DNA from: Fistularia commersonii
Lineage: Eukaryota; Chordata; Actinopteri; Syngnathiformes; Fistulariidae
Direction: 5' to 3'
Assembly (NCBI GenBank): GCA_037954325.1
Contig: JBBMNZ010000007.1
Coordinates: 9,987,001 to 10,051,000 of the forward strand
Length of the DNA: 64,000 bases
Part shown: piece after piece, positions 45,606 through 56,434 of the stretch
Layout: every line of letters starts with the position of its first letter
Numbering within the stretch: position 1 is the stretch's first letter
Translations under genes and position numbers: made by a program
Notes under the pieces: generated by a model
Seen by the model: the letters and a program-made list of their open reading frames with translations, nothing else
Database searches by the model: none
Told to the model about the DNA's origin: nothing

Positions 45606-45998
45606 GTAGCTTCTTTAGCAAAATTGCGCTCAAAATATAAAAAAGTTTATTTTACTTTCTCTCATCCGAGTTAATCCGAAGAAGCCGAAATGTGTGAAAA
45701 TCTGCCCGATCTTGCAACGCCAGAGCGCCGAGGGTGAAACGGTTTTATACTCCACGGCGCTTTCAGATGAAAAAAAAACGTCACGTTTACGGTCAGCGTT
45801 TAAGCATCCGACACCACAAAACCATTTTCCCGTGTTTGCCGTTCCGTTAAAGGGGGCGGAGGGGGGGCTGCGAGGATCTTCAGCTCGCCTGGCAGCACGA
45901 AAATAAAGGGAGAAAGCATCTCAGCGAGAGGACGGGGGGGACGGGGGGGCGCAGCTGCTGCTGCATGTAAACAGATAAACAGGAGGAACAGCGGCACA

Positions 45999-46001
<3 letters not shown>

Positions 46002-46030
<29 letters not shown>
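46002..46030 (+). repeat. (CA)n microsatellite
   Basis: About 14 CA units. Others of similar size in the same intron lie at 37470-37496, 47971-47998 (GT) and 53743-53772. Confidence 0.9.
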
Positions 46031-46032
<2 letters not shown>

Positions 46033-46771
46033 GATGAAAGACTCAGATCCACCGACCTAAAAGACGAGGGCCGTAATGGATGTTCAGGGTGAAATGAGGC
46101 CGGCAGGTGCGGCTTCGTTCAGGATGGAGACGGCATTCCTGGAGAACCCAGCAAGACCCAAAGCCGCCGGCAAACGTCACAAAAAAAAAAGGAAATGCGT
46201 TTTAGCATTCTGTTCACCAAGAGATTTCCCAGACCTCGGAACGTCGGAGCACGCCTGACCCCAGATTACCCGGAAAACCGTGAGCCGGGGTAGGGATTTA
46301 GAAAGCTCTCGACACATAACTCTTAAGCTCCTTGTTTGTCTTTGCTCATGGAGACCGGAGCTTCTTGTTGGGAACAAACGATCCAAAAATGATGTCGGCG
46401 GACCAACACCTTCCGTACAAGCTGTTTGCAAGAGGGACGTGACGAACCCGGGCGGCGTCATCAAGTCATTCAATCGTCCATTTAAGCATCCACAGAGCTC
46501 CTTCACGGACGGTCAGGGACAAGAACCTACAACAGGCGTTGGGATTTAACCTGCGTCCGTCAATCACAGGGACATTGTGAATCTTCTGTCATGTCGCAGG
46601 TCAGCAGCCTCGCCGCCGACCCTCCACGCAATCGCCCTGCACTCTTGTTAAGATCAGTATTCCAGTGAGATGGTGAGGGTGTTTTTTTTTCCGGTGGCGG
46701 CAATCCTGTCAGGCAAAACTCTGAGCCTCATTTCTCCGCAATGGTCTGTGATTGATTGAGCGGACGGGAGC

Positions 46772-46773
46772 GT

Positions 46774-46804
<31 letters not shown>

Positions 46805-46812
46805 GGGGGGGG
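46772..46812 (+). repeat. (GT)n followed by about 25 G
   Basis: GT run to 46787, then an uninterrupted G tract to 46812. Similar G tracts lie at about 42369-42388 and 54883-54896. Confidence 0.9.
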
Positions 46813-47966
46813 CTGCATCCCTATGCTGTGAATGTTGTGTGATGTTGCCACCGCACGTTTTGGTCTTCAGCCCTGCCAGACACAACTGCAATAAATAAAC
46901 TCTTAACGCCCTGTAGCTGCTGATGTCTTGTCTTGGAGACTTTCTTCTAAAAAAAAAAAAAAAAAAAAAAAAGACATCCGAAGGAGGTGCATTCTGTGTT
47001 TTGTTTGAAAATATATTTTCCATGTCACTGCTTAGATCCTGCAAGTCCATCACCACCACCACCCCCCCCCCCAACCCATGGGAGGACATTTGTATTCTGC
47101 CCAGATCAGGCGTCCTAGTTGGAGCCGGTGGAGGAAATGTGTCCCCTTCATTCGAAGCAGTCGGGTCAACTGGATTCTGGGTCGCCGTGTCCCCTGTCAG
47201 AATTTACCCAGTTGGTGGAGACACATGTGCCAATTTTGCAAAAAGTTGCTAGCTGGAGAGCCAGCTGAGGAGCTAACGATGGAGCTAACTTAGTTAGCGC
47301 TCCTGAGCCTCCGATCAGCGTTGGCTGACATCCCCGTATCTCTCTGGGTTAGTTCCCAAAAGTGGAGATCGGGCAAATCTGTCCCCGCTGATCCCGCAAA
47401 GCCAACTCAACCAGAACCCTAATCGCCGCCACGCACTTACAGCATCAACAAACAAAGATGTCCGCTGCAGCTGCCGGCGGCAAAACGGCGTCCTACAGCT
47501 GATTTGTGGCCTTCATAAACAATCGGAGCACCGACAGGAAGCCACGTCTGTTTGCAAGCAGGAGGGAAATACATCGCAACGCCCAATGCCTCGTCACAGC
47601 GTCACCGGTCGGGTTATTGTTGCGATGGAATGGGAGGTGCTCCGCCACAGCCATACCTTAGGATATCCCAGGTGTGCACGAGTCAACGGCAGGTCACCGG
47701 CAGGAGATTACTCAGTAGACAGTTGGCAAACTGAAGGGACTTAAAGCACTCTCACTGCCCGCACTCTAATCTCCTTGTTGTCTTCACACGTGCTGACTGA
47801 TGGCGTGCGGCGAAACCCCAAACGGGTTGAGAACGTTGGGTTCGATCACAACGCTGCCGCCGAACTCTCGCTCATGTAATGTGCATTCATTTATTCATGT
47901 ACTTTCACTTCTGGTCCAAAAATATATATTTATACGACCATCTGCTTGCACCCCTTAAATAGAGGA

Positions 47967-47997
<31 letters not shown>

Positions 47998-48254
47998 CAC
48001 GCGCACACTGAAGCTGAAGGTCACGCCTCACAACTGTCCTTTCACCGAATGTTCCTAAAAAAGGAGGCGAATCTGAGCATGTTTTTTGGAGCCCAAGAAG
48101 ACGGGCTATGGCAGCTAGAAGGTTCTCCGTGTTCTTCAGCCTGGGTTCCGCGGGTTCTCCGATTTCCTCCCACAGTCAAAAACAATCACCGGGTTCATTA
48201 ACGCCCGCAGGTGTGGAGGAGACACTGAAGGGCTGGATGTCTCTCAAAATGAAC

Positions 48255-48310
48255 ACGTGATTGACAGGTGAGCCTGTGATTGACAGGTGAGCCGATGATT
48301 GACAGGTGGC
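48255..48310 (+). repeat. Three tandem copies of a 17-19 bp unit
   Basis: GTGATTGACAGGTGAGCC, GTGATTGACAGGTGAGCC and ATGATTGACAGGTGGCGC in succession. It shares ATTGACAGGTG with the dispersed repeat family's CACCTGTCAATCACA. Confidence 0.8.
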
Positions 48311-49316
48311 GCATCTGGGTGTTAAGCTCGGCCTCTGGGGAAGTCGATGGCATTGCAGGGTATATCAAACATCGGCTGCCTTCGTGCACGTTTTGTGCAC
48401 GGCTACATTTGGCGATACGTAATCGCTGCCCATGTGACCTGTACCATTAATGGTATCTCTATAAATAGCATCACCTGCAGTCATAAAACCACTTCACTTG
48501 TTATGTGTCTGTGTGTGTGTTTGTGTGTGTGTGTGTGTTCCGAGGTGAGTAGGAAGGTCACCTACATGTTTTGAATTCTTGCGGAGACGCTGCTGGATCG
48601 TACCACCAGGGGTCAAACACCCCCTCCGGGTATTAAAGCTATGATTTGAACCACTGACCCCCCTCTCCTCCCCCAGATGGTTGGTCCGGCGGCGTCCCGG
48701 GTTCTTCGGGTTTTAAGAAGCTTAAGTCTTGTTTTCAAAGATGAAGTCATCTGTTATACTGTCTTCCGCTCCATTAGGCCGGCGGTCTTCTCCTCTTGAG
48801 CCCGGTCTAACCTGCCAACTCATTAAAACTGCCTGAGTTTACGGATTTCCAGAGAATTCCACAGACTTGCCCCGACATCTGAGAGGAAGTCGCGCTCTCT
48901 CACCGGCTTTTTCCCGCGCAACTCGACCAATCTCACCCCTTGGGGGGGTGTGGTCACCTGCTGCCACGCCCACCTGCGCCGGGGTTTATTTTAGTCAAAC
49001 CTAACTGTTTAACGCAACCTCCATTTCAGTCGTCCAAATCGACGTCCCGCTGAGTGCCCTTGCCTCCCCCCATGAAAAAAACATCCCTTTAGCCAAATTG
49101 ATGAACTGTATTTATGTCAACCAGGATGTTCTGTACAGGCCGGCACCAGGCGTTCTTTGTAATCCAGTATCAGGAGGGCCTGGGTTTGGGGAGGCAAACA
49201 ACCCTAGTTTGCAATAATTACGAAAGCAAAGTCGGAAAAAAAAAAACGGATGAAAACTCCAGAGCACATTTCACAACCGAGGCGTCCGAGAGCGTTCACA
49301 GCTCACAGGTCATCTG

Positions 49317-49911
49317 CAATGTTCCCTCTCAGCTGCGCAACTGAACACAAGAAAACCTATCCAGCGCAATGAGCGCACTGCAAATGAATTTTATATATAA
49401 AATTTTTTTGTATTTTTCATTTCGCCTTGCCAGGTGTCCAGCCAATCATACGATACGATGCAATTACGCTACTCAGCCAATCACGGCATTGACAGTGCTT
49501 GCGCACGTGCTCTGCCCATACACGCTATATAACAATAATAACAGTGTGATGCTAATGTGATGCTAATGCTAACCCTTTATCATGGCGAAACGAGCAGCAG
49601 TGAATGTGATACGTCCACTCACCAAACCAAAGCAAAAAAGAAGAGCAGTTCTTTTAAGTAGGAATGGCTGTTGGAGTTTGTGCAGATAGAAGAACAAGCG
49701 GTGAAACTGGGTGACATCTTTTTCTTTTTCATATGAGAAAGGTCTGCTCTGAGAAACATGCAGCAAAGCTAAAGTAGTAATTTGATTCTTGTAATAAGCC
49801 ATGAAACTTGCTATGATCCCAGGTGTTATACTGGTGTGTTGTCACATCGTGCACGTTGCTCACAGTGGTGCTGGTGATGCCCAGACATATGAAAAATTAG
49901 AGGGAACATCG
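49317..49911 (+). mobile_element. hAT-type element, about 595 bp
   Basis: The left end is CAATGTTCCCTCTCAGCTGC. The right end, inverted, is CGATGTTCCCTCTAATTTTT. Flanking 8-mers GTCATCTG (49309-49316) and ATCATCGG (49912-49919) agree at 6 of 8. Inside, 49582 onward starts MAKRAAVNVIRPLTKPKQKR, which looks like the start of a transposase, but it is soon interrupted. Confidence 0.65.
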
Positions 49912-50520
49912 ATCATCGGCATAGCGGCTCACTTATGCTCAGGCTACGTACGGAAACGGGTATATATGTTTCCGACACCATCAAATGTCACTGGCCATGT
50001 ACTTCCCATGCGTGCTTTACGTCGCCATGGTCACCAAGCGATACACTACTCGGGGGCAGCGCAGAGTTCAGCTCACTTCCGAGTTCCTTTTCAGACAATA
50101 ACAAACGTTAGCGGAAACGCTGCTGATAATGTAGGTTCTAACGAAGAGACGGGGCAGCGTACAGGGAATATTTCTCCCCGGTTGTACCGTGACACCGCCA
50201 CCCTACGACTTCCAGTGTTACTGCTCCGTTTGCCACATCAAGCTCCTGGAAAAAGTAGATTACACAAAGGACCCCATCTGTATGCGGATTTTAATAAATA
50301 CCGCTGGATCGGCACTGCTGCGAACGAATCCGCTCGCTCAACAATCGTTGGCTTTACCCTCGAGTTGCTCCGAAGTCAAGCAGCGCTGGTGGGACCTGGT
50401 CTAGACACGGACATCTTTAATACATGCGGCCTCGTCTGGAAAAGAGGAGCTTTCAGACGGAGCGCAAGCTCAGTCATAAATCATTTGAAAGATGCAGCTG
50501 TTGACTTACTACTCCTGTAA
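49801..50520 (+). other. Open reading frame of 239 codons, probably not a gene
   Basis: This is the longest uninterrupted frame in the window (MKLAMIPGVILVCCHIVHVA...). The first 37 codons lie in the terminal part of a hAT element (ending 49911). I recognise no domain, composition drifts, and no splice or repeat support is visible. Part of 49996-50120 resembles 57024-57110, suggesting repetitive origin. A chance frame is most likely. Confidence 0.25.
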
Positions 50521-51059
50521 TGGTATTGGATGTGTGTGTGTGTGTGTGTGGAGGGGGGGTCATTGACCTTAATATTTGAAATTCCTTAAATTCCTTTTTC
50601 TGGATGCAAACAAAAGACAGATTGTGCCGCCACGAGGCTCATCCATTGAGAAAACAAATAAAACCCAAAAACCTCTGAAATCAATCAGCGGTTCGTTCAT
50701 CTTTTTTCGTCGATCCCGGCTCAAACGCACACGCCGCTGCATTCGGGGCACGCCGCGGAATACGGGGTTTCACTACCATCAGTGGGTCAATCAATGAAAA
50801 AAAAAGGGAAAAAAAAAGGAAGGACCTGGCAAAGAGAACAGCTCCTGGGGCTGAAAACAAAACGCAAAAAACGCACGCGTAAACAAGGCTGGACTCCGGC
50901 TTCAGCGACGCCAGACACAAGTCAGCTTCTTACCAACCGGCGGAGAAGGCGAAGGGTAACCGGGACTTCAAATGACCATTTAAATGAAATGAAATATTAG
51001 AAATAAAAAGCCGTCCTGATAGGAGGGTCATTCAGAGGTCATATAAGTTATGTATTTTG

Positions 51060-51260
51060 GTATCAGTCATTCATTCATTATCGATACTGCTAATCCTGCA
51101 CTCTGGGTCGCAGGGGCTGACTCTCATTGGTCGGAGGACGGGTTTCACTCTGGAAAGGTCACCGGTCCCTCATCGGGCCCCAATTAGACACACAACCATT
51201 CATCCTCAAATTCACAAATGAGACGCCACACAGAATAAAAACCAAGGCCATTCTTGCTGT
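51060..51260 (+). repeat. Copy of the dispersed teleost repeat
   Basis: CATTCATTCATTATCGATAC, TGCTAATCCTGCACTCTGGG, GGTCGGAGGACGGGTTTCAC, CACAACCATTCATCCTCAAA, ending near GCTGTGAGGCCGAAGTGCGC. Confidence 0.7.
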
Positions 51261-52169
51261 GAGGCCGAAGTGCGCTAAAGCGCCGGCAGTGTTTTGGTAG
51301 CCTGTGTCACCAAAGGGCGCCTCAAGCGGCAGGTAGAGTCCAAAGATCGGGCTCCAGGGATGGGACGTCCAAACGGGGACGAGTCACTCCCTGGTCCCCG
51401 TCCACGTCCCCAGAGATCCTCCTTGTCCCCTCGCGCATATTGGCGATCAGCCTGAGCCGGGCTTAGCGTAACATGCCGCTAGCTCTTTCTAGGGGCTTAC
51501 GGCTTAAGGCGCCGGCAGAAAAACCTGGTCCGTGTCCTGCCCGGGAGGCTCCCCACCCCTACCCCACCCACGAACGCCAAATTCACAACCCCGTTGCATT
51601 TGGGTCGGCGGGGCACAGATGGCAGTCGGTACAGAAGATTCAAAAGAACGAAATATATTTTGTGCCATGTGATTTAAAAAAAAAAAAGCTTAAAGCTCCA
51701 AGTCATCTTTTCACTGGATGAATAAATCCGTGACGCTTTGTATGCTTTCCACAACAATGTGAGGGGAAAAAAAAGAAATTTACAATGCTGCCCCCCCTCC
51801 TCTCAGGCAAACGCCTTCCTGAGCACAGAGAACTAGCCAGAAACTATGGGATCACTTCCTGTTCACAGCACCTCCTGCACTCTGACTGCAGTGGGAGGGA
51901 CAGTATCGGTGAACTCAGTGTCAGCTCAGGATAGCATAGCAACATGCATGTATATACATATATTTATATATAGGTAATACTTCTGCATAAGAAATATATT
52001 GTTATATATGTTACGCATATGTCATCTTGGAAAGTCTGGTACAAGTAAAGCTTCTGGTGCACTGGTGATACTCTTAATACTCCTAGTTTCATCATATCTG
52101 CATGAATAATTTGCAAAAAAATTTACTTTTAAATTCATAATTTCATTTCACAATTAAATTTCTAAAAAA

Positions 52170-52600
52170 ATTATATATATGTATATATATATATGGTGTA
52201 ATGATAAATGCATCTTCAACTTTCACACCTTGCAGTTTGACAGATGCATTCAATCCATATATGTACAATTTATTTATGTATTCATTTTTAATTTAAAAAT
52301 GTATCTTAATTCCACTGCACCACCAACCCCTATATATATTTATTATGTTTCCTTTTATTTTTTAATTCATAAAAATGCAATTTATTTATTTAATCATTTT
52401 TATTTTATTAACATTTTTATCTTGTTTCCACCGCACCACAAACCCCTATATTTTTTTTTCATGTTTCTATTTATTTTTTAATCCATATATATGTAATTTA
52501 TTTATTTATTCATTTTTATTTCATTACATATCTTATGTTGTTTCCACCACACCACCAACCCCTATATACATATATATAATTTTTTTTTTTTTTTTTTATA
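52170..52600 (+). repeat. A/T-rich tandem-like segment, three long units
   Basis: Three blocks of about 115-130 bp each end in CCACCAACCCCTATATA or CCACAAACCCCTATATT, with TTTATTTATT-rich interiors (52260-52330, 52375-52455, 52490-52570). This is a degenerate low-complexity triplication. Confidence 0.6.
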
Positions 52601-53740
52601 TTCTAACCAGTGTACCAAGAAATTTTCCATTGGGTTTCTCAGGCTTCTGTCTCCAGAAATGAAAGTGACAATTTAAAATCATCTGCAATGTCCTGAGAGA
52701 ATTCATCTAGAGCATCCCATGAGGGAGCGGATCCTCGTTTGCAGAGGGTGTTCGGCGAGGGCCCGGAAAGCCGGCGTGGAGGCCGGGGAGGGCATCTGAG
52801 AGGCCGCGGCGGGCGGGCGCCCTGAGATCTGCCTGCCTGAGGTGTCAGATTAGCGGATGGTGCTAACAGTAATCAGAACGCTGATCTGGCGTAATCGCTC
52901 ACCGATAGCGGGCGCGACGCGGCGGCGTCAGGCGACAGACGGCTGGCTCGGCAGGGGAGGGGGTGTCGAGGAGCAGACTGAAGAAAGAGACCGCAAGAAA
53001 AAGAAACCAGTCTATTGCGAAGAGGGTGTGTTGAGTGTGTCGGCGTCAAATCCGAGTCGTATTAAGAGGCTGGAAGTATAACGCGCTTCTCTGATTGCAC
53101 CCCCCGGGCTGCTTGTTTTCAATATTTTATAAGCAACAGGCAAAAATTACCGTGTCAGAATAATTAAACATCAGTCGGGGTGCGGAGCTACAGAGGCCGC
53201 AGGATGGCGGCGGAGGAAGAGCAGCGGGGCTCCTCGGGTAGATCAAGAGGCGGCTCAGTCAGACTCTCAGACGGAGGAATCGCACTCTGTCATCTCAGCC
53301 GGGCGATTCTCCCCGGGAAGCACGGGGGGTTGAGAGCGTCGAAATGCCACCGCGGTTCCTCCCGAGGTTCTCCGTTTCCGTCTCTTGGAAGGAATCTTTA
53401 CAGACTGCAAAAGACGGCCGACAGAAAGAACCCGGCTCGCCGTTTTTCCCTCCAGAACGCCAATTTGGAAGTGAGAAGCTCCGCGTCGGGGCGTCTGAAA
53501 GGTTTCAACCCCCGGTCCGGTTCTTCGCAGGGCGTCTTGAGCGAACACACAACATGGTGCAAAGATGCTATTCTGACACAGCCAATGGCAGCAGACACCA
53601 TAGACGGAGGCGGGGCTTAACCCAGATGGGTCACCTGTCAATCACAGAGTCCATGCAACCATTCTGGGGCACACTAAGACTATCTGGTGAACCTGATGAG
53701 TGTTTTTGGGTTGCAGGAGGAAGACAGAGAGCTTGGAACT

Positions 53741-53775
<35 letters not shown>

Positions 53776-54699
53776 CACATTCACTCTGCGACCGACTTTT
53801 TCCGGATGAGAGTGACCACTGGGGCCTCAGCCAGCTGTGTGAAGGCGACACGTAAACACATCACTACCAGGCTGCAAACACGAGTGTGTGAACAACACAT
53901 AACACACACATATTACAGTAACGGTGTCAGTGTGTGATGCTGATCCGTGTGTCTGTTGTGTAATTGTGTGACATCAGTGTTCGTTGTTACAGTGTGTTTT
54001 CAATAAGTGGCGTTAGCTAACTTGCGCTGGATGACGCATTAAATGTCACCGCTACGTCTGCAGGAGCTCTGATATTGGTTAAGTGACGTCTCATGTCAAG
54101 CTCAGCCGTGCACGTCACATGACTGACAGTACTGGTTTCAGACATTCTCAAATTGGAGAAATTACATAATCAATTAATCAATTCAGTTATTCATTAACTC
54201 AACCGCTTATCCAGCACTCAGAGTTCTGCTGGGGCTAACCTCTGAGTGTGACATCCTATGAATTAATTTAAAAAAAAATTAAAAAAAACAGCACTGAATC
54301 ATTTGCACTTTAAAATATATATTTATAATATGAGAGAATATATCACGGCAGCCATGACTATCATTCATCAGGGTTTTTTTTTTTAAGATTATCATAAAAT
54401 GACTATTTTAATTCCATAAAAACAAATGTAATCAGCGTCTTAGTTTCTTCATTTATGTATTATTTTCTGATACTTTACACCCCCGCGGATTGAGCGGATA
54501 CCGGTTGATCACCAGATGTCGGTGCGTTCTGGCGCCCCTGGCGGCGGCTGGCGGAATTGCAAGCGGAGGGTGGGCTCGGTTAAAAAGTTACTAAAAAGTA
54601 CATTAAAAAAAAAAAAAAAAAAGAAATGATTGAATTCGAAAGAAAACTTCGGATTACTGTTTTTTTTTATTTAACGAAATTAAAAAAAATGAAAGAAAA

Positions 54700-54847
54700 A
54701 CAGGGGAGAGGGAGAAGGAGCCTCCCGGTGCGCCGAATTAACGGACGCAAGCGTTACCGGAAGCGGAGGTTCAAATAAATCAAACACGCGATTAGATAAA
54801 TAGATATAAACGAGCCGTTACGTAGCAGCGGTGACATCCCCGGGAGG

Positions 54848-54881
<34 letters not shown>

Positions 54882-55259
54882 TGGGGGGGGGGGGGGATTC
54901 AGCCGAAACCCACGCCGCGGAGGTTGGAGGTGCGTGGGGGGAAGGTGGGGTGACGATCCGTGACCCGGATCAGGCAGCGAAGTCCGAATAACTGGCTGCA
55001 ACCCGGGGACCGGAACCGAGTGTCGGACCCCCCCCCCCTTCCTCTTCCTCCTGTTCCTCCGCAGAAACAGCAAAAATCCCCCTCTTCCCACTCGAGTTTT
55101 TCTCCCCCCTCCCGAAGCCCCGCGTGGAGACGGCTCCTCACCTCCGTGCGGGTCCAGATGTCCACGCAGGGCCGGGTGGCGGAGGTGGAGATCTCCGTGG
55201 AGGGCTCCAGAGTTGTCCCGTTAGCTCAGCAGACACCGCGGTCGGCTCCGGTGTGTATT

Positions 55260-55300
<41 letters not shown>

Positions 55301-55480
55301 CTGCAGAGCCGCTCTCCTCCTCTCTCTCTCTCTCTCTCTCTCTCTCCACCAAGTCACTCCTTGAGGGCGGGGCCGTGGAGGAGGGGGTGTATGCGGGCCC
55401 GGTGTGTCGCAGGGCCGTGCACGCACGGAGGGGCCGCCGGGGGCCCTGGAGCGCCCGTGTTGTATTTTAATGCAATACCA
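54700..55480 (-). promoter_or_regulatory. ppp1r16b: CpG-rich segment, candidate ppp1r16b promoter
   Basis: CpG dinucleotides are dense compared with the surroundings (for example around 54950-55030 and 55120-55240). A GC box (GGGCGGGGCC, 55366-55375) lies next to a (CT)n tract (55321-55347) and a (GT)n tract (55263-55297). A strong minus-strand donor follows at 55142. No TATA box is evident. It is upstream of the gene in the right orientation. The assignment is inferred. Confidence 0.4.
55142..55240 (-). other. ppp1r16b: Candidate non-coding first exon of ppp1r16b (3' end at 55142)
   Basis: The minus strand reads GGACCCGCACGGAG followed by GTGAGGAGCC, a near-consensus donor inside the CpG-rich segment. 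The 5' boundary is unknown; 55240 is only a nominal limit. It would splice to the acceptor at 33967. Other CpG-rich stretches (52730-52960, 53160-53560) lack an equally good donor on this strand. Confidence 0.3.
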
Positions 55481-55487
55481 TGTGTGA

Positions 55488-55500
55488 CCGCTAGGGGGCG
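55488..55500 (+). promoter_or_regulatory. CTCF-like motif
   Basis: CCGCTAGGGGGCG fits the CTCF core, just outside the candidate promoter. Confidence 0.35.
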
Positions 55501-55642
55501 TTGTTTTCAATGCCAGATTACAACATATGTATCACCACAAGATGAAGATGTTTATTTGTTTTTTTTTATTTTTTATTTTTTATTTTACATTAGCCCAGGC
55601 GTGGGCAATTATTTTGGTCGGTGGGACACATTTCTTTTTTAA

Positions 55643-55898
55643 CTGTTGTGTTGTCTTGCGGGTCAAAAGTGACCCACTACCATGTTTAGCTGTAGAAAAA
55701 AACACCTTGACCTATTTTTTTCCAACTTGAAATTTTATGACTTTTCCTAAAGAGACCCCATAATTAGGAAAAGTGATACTTCTTTTTGTTTATGTTTCCA
55801 TGTGGGCTGTACACCACTAGGTTACAAAGATTGTCTCATGGGTCATTTATGACCCGTAGGACAAGGGGAGTAAACACAATGTTAAGATCGCACAAGGG
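55643..55898. mobile_element. piggyBac-like MITE, 256 bp, TTAA target duplication
   Basis: Flanked by TTAA at 55639-55642 and 55899-55902. The inner ends are CTGTTGTGTTGTCTT and, inverted, CCCTTGTGCGATCTT. Subterminal GGGTCAAAAGTGACCC and GGGTCATTTATGACCC are each near-palindromic. It interrupts the hAT sequence, which reads on across both junctions. Confidence 0.75.
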
Positions 55899-56001
55899 TT
55901 AATTTTTATGTGCGGGCCAACTAGGTATGATGGAAATTGAACAAAATAAAAATTGCAGTTTAAATCTTTAATTTCAACTTTAAAATCATGAATGATCGTA
56001 T

Positions 56002-56187
56002 TGTAGTGGGTCACGAATGTTGGGGTTTATGTTGATGCTTGTTTTCGGTGTGATTTTGGGGCTGCTGGGAATTTTGTGGGTGCGGTTTGGGGTGCAAGGT
56101 ATTCTGGGTTGTTCTTTTTTACCAAAAATTGAGCAGGAACAGTTAGTTGTATTGCAGGCTTGTGTTGCGTGGCTGTGGCCCACAACA
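56002..56187. mobile_element. Possible small nested element, 186 bp
   Basis: The ends TGTAGTGGGTCAC and, inverted, TGTTGTGGGCCAC match at 11 of 13. G/T-rich interior. No clear target duplication, so it is only a candidate. Confidence 0.35.
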
Positions 56188-56434
56188 GGTATTGCTCATT
56201 AAACAGATGTTTTCCCTGACTAAAACGCTACAATAGAAATGTACTGACATTATTTGGTGAGTAATCATCCATAAAAAATTAAACAAAAGTTAAAAAAAAG
56301 AGGTTTCTAAATTCAATACTGATTGAAAATACTTATTAAAATATTCAAAGAAAGTAGTTTGGCGGGCCGGATAAAAAAGCAAAACGGGTCGGATGTGGCC
56401 CGCGGGCCGTAAAATGCCCTCCTCTGCATCAGCC

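Larger units (their letters stand above)
33967..55141 (-). other. ppp1r16b: Probable 5'-most intron of ppp1r16b (extent inferred)
   Basis: If the first exon is at 55.14 kb this intron is about 21 kb. Recognised contents: poly(T) at 34200-34224, LINE tail (34640-34740), Tc1 element (34805-36045), array-family repeats (36595, 38680, 42745, 51060 and 54175), a TIR MITE (40047-40270), a THAP-like relic (40650-40860), Tigger-like copies (41335, 44410, 45073) and a hAT element (49317-49911). The rest (for example 37100-38380, 46030-49300 and 51300-53700) shows only microsatellites and homopolymers. Confidence 0.45.
55596..56426. mobile_element. hAT-type element with nested insertions
   Basis: The ends are CAGGCGTGGGCAATT and, inverted, CAGAGGAGGGCATTT, with GGCCCGCGGGCC next to the right end. 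Flanks CATTAGCC (55588-55595) and CATCAGCC (56427-56434) form an 8-bp duplication with one change. It contains a piggyBac-like MITE (55643-55898) and possibly a 186-bp element (56002-56187). Confidence 0.75.

Noticed and set aside
53180..53620. Possible gene start (MAAEEEQRGSSGRS) in a CpG-rich stretch
   Set aside because: The N-terminus looks plausible, but no downstream homology, donor or conserved domain supports it.
53344..53937. 197-codon open frame on plus strand
   Set aside because: No recognisable domain. Its 3' half runs through a copy of the dispersed repeat and a (CA)n tract; CpG-rich composition explains the lack of stops.
54175..54255. Possible independent gene or RNA near CCGCTTATCCAGCACTCAGA
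   Set aside because: It is a short piece of the dispersed repeat family (ATTCATTAACTC...CTTATCC).
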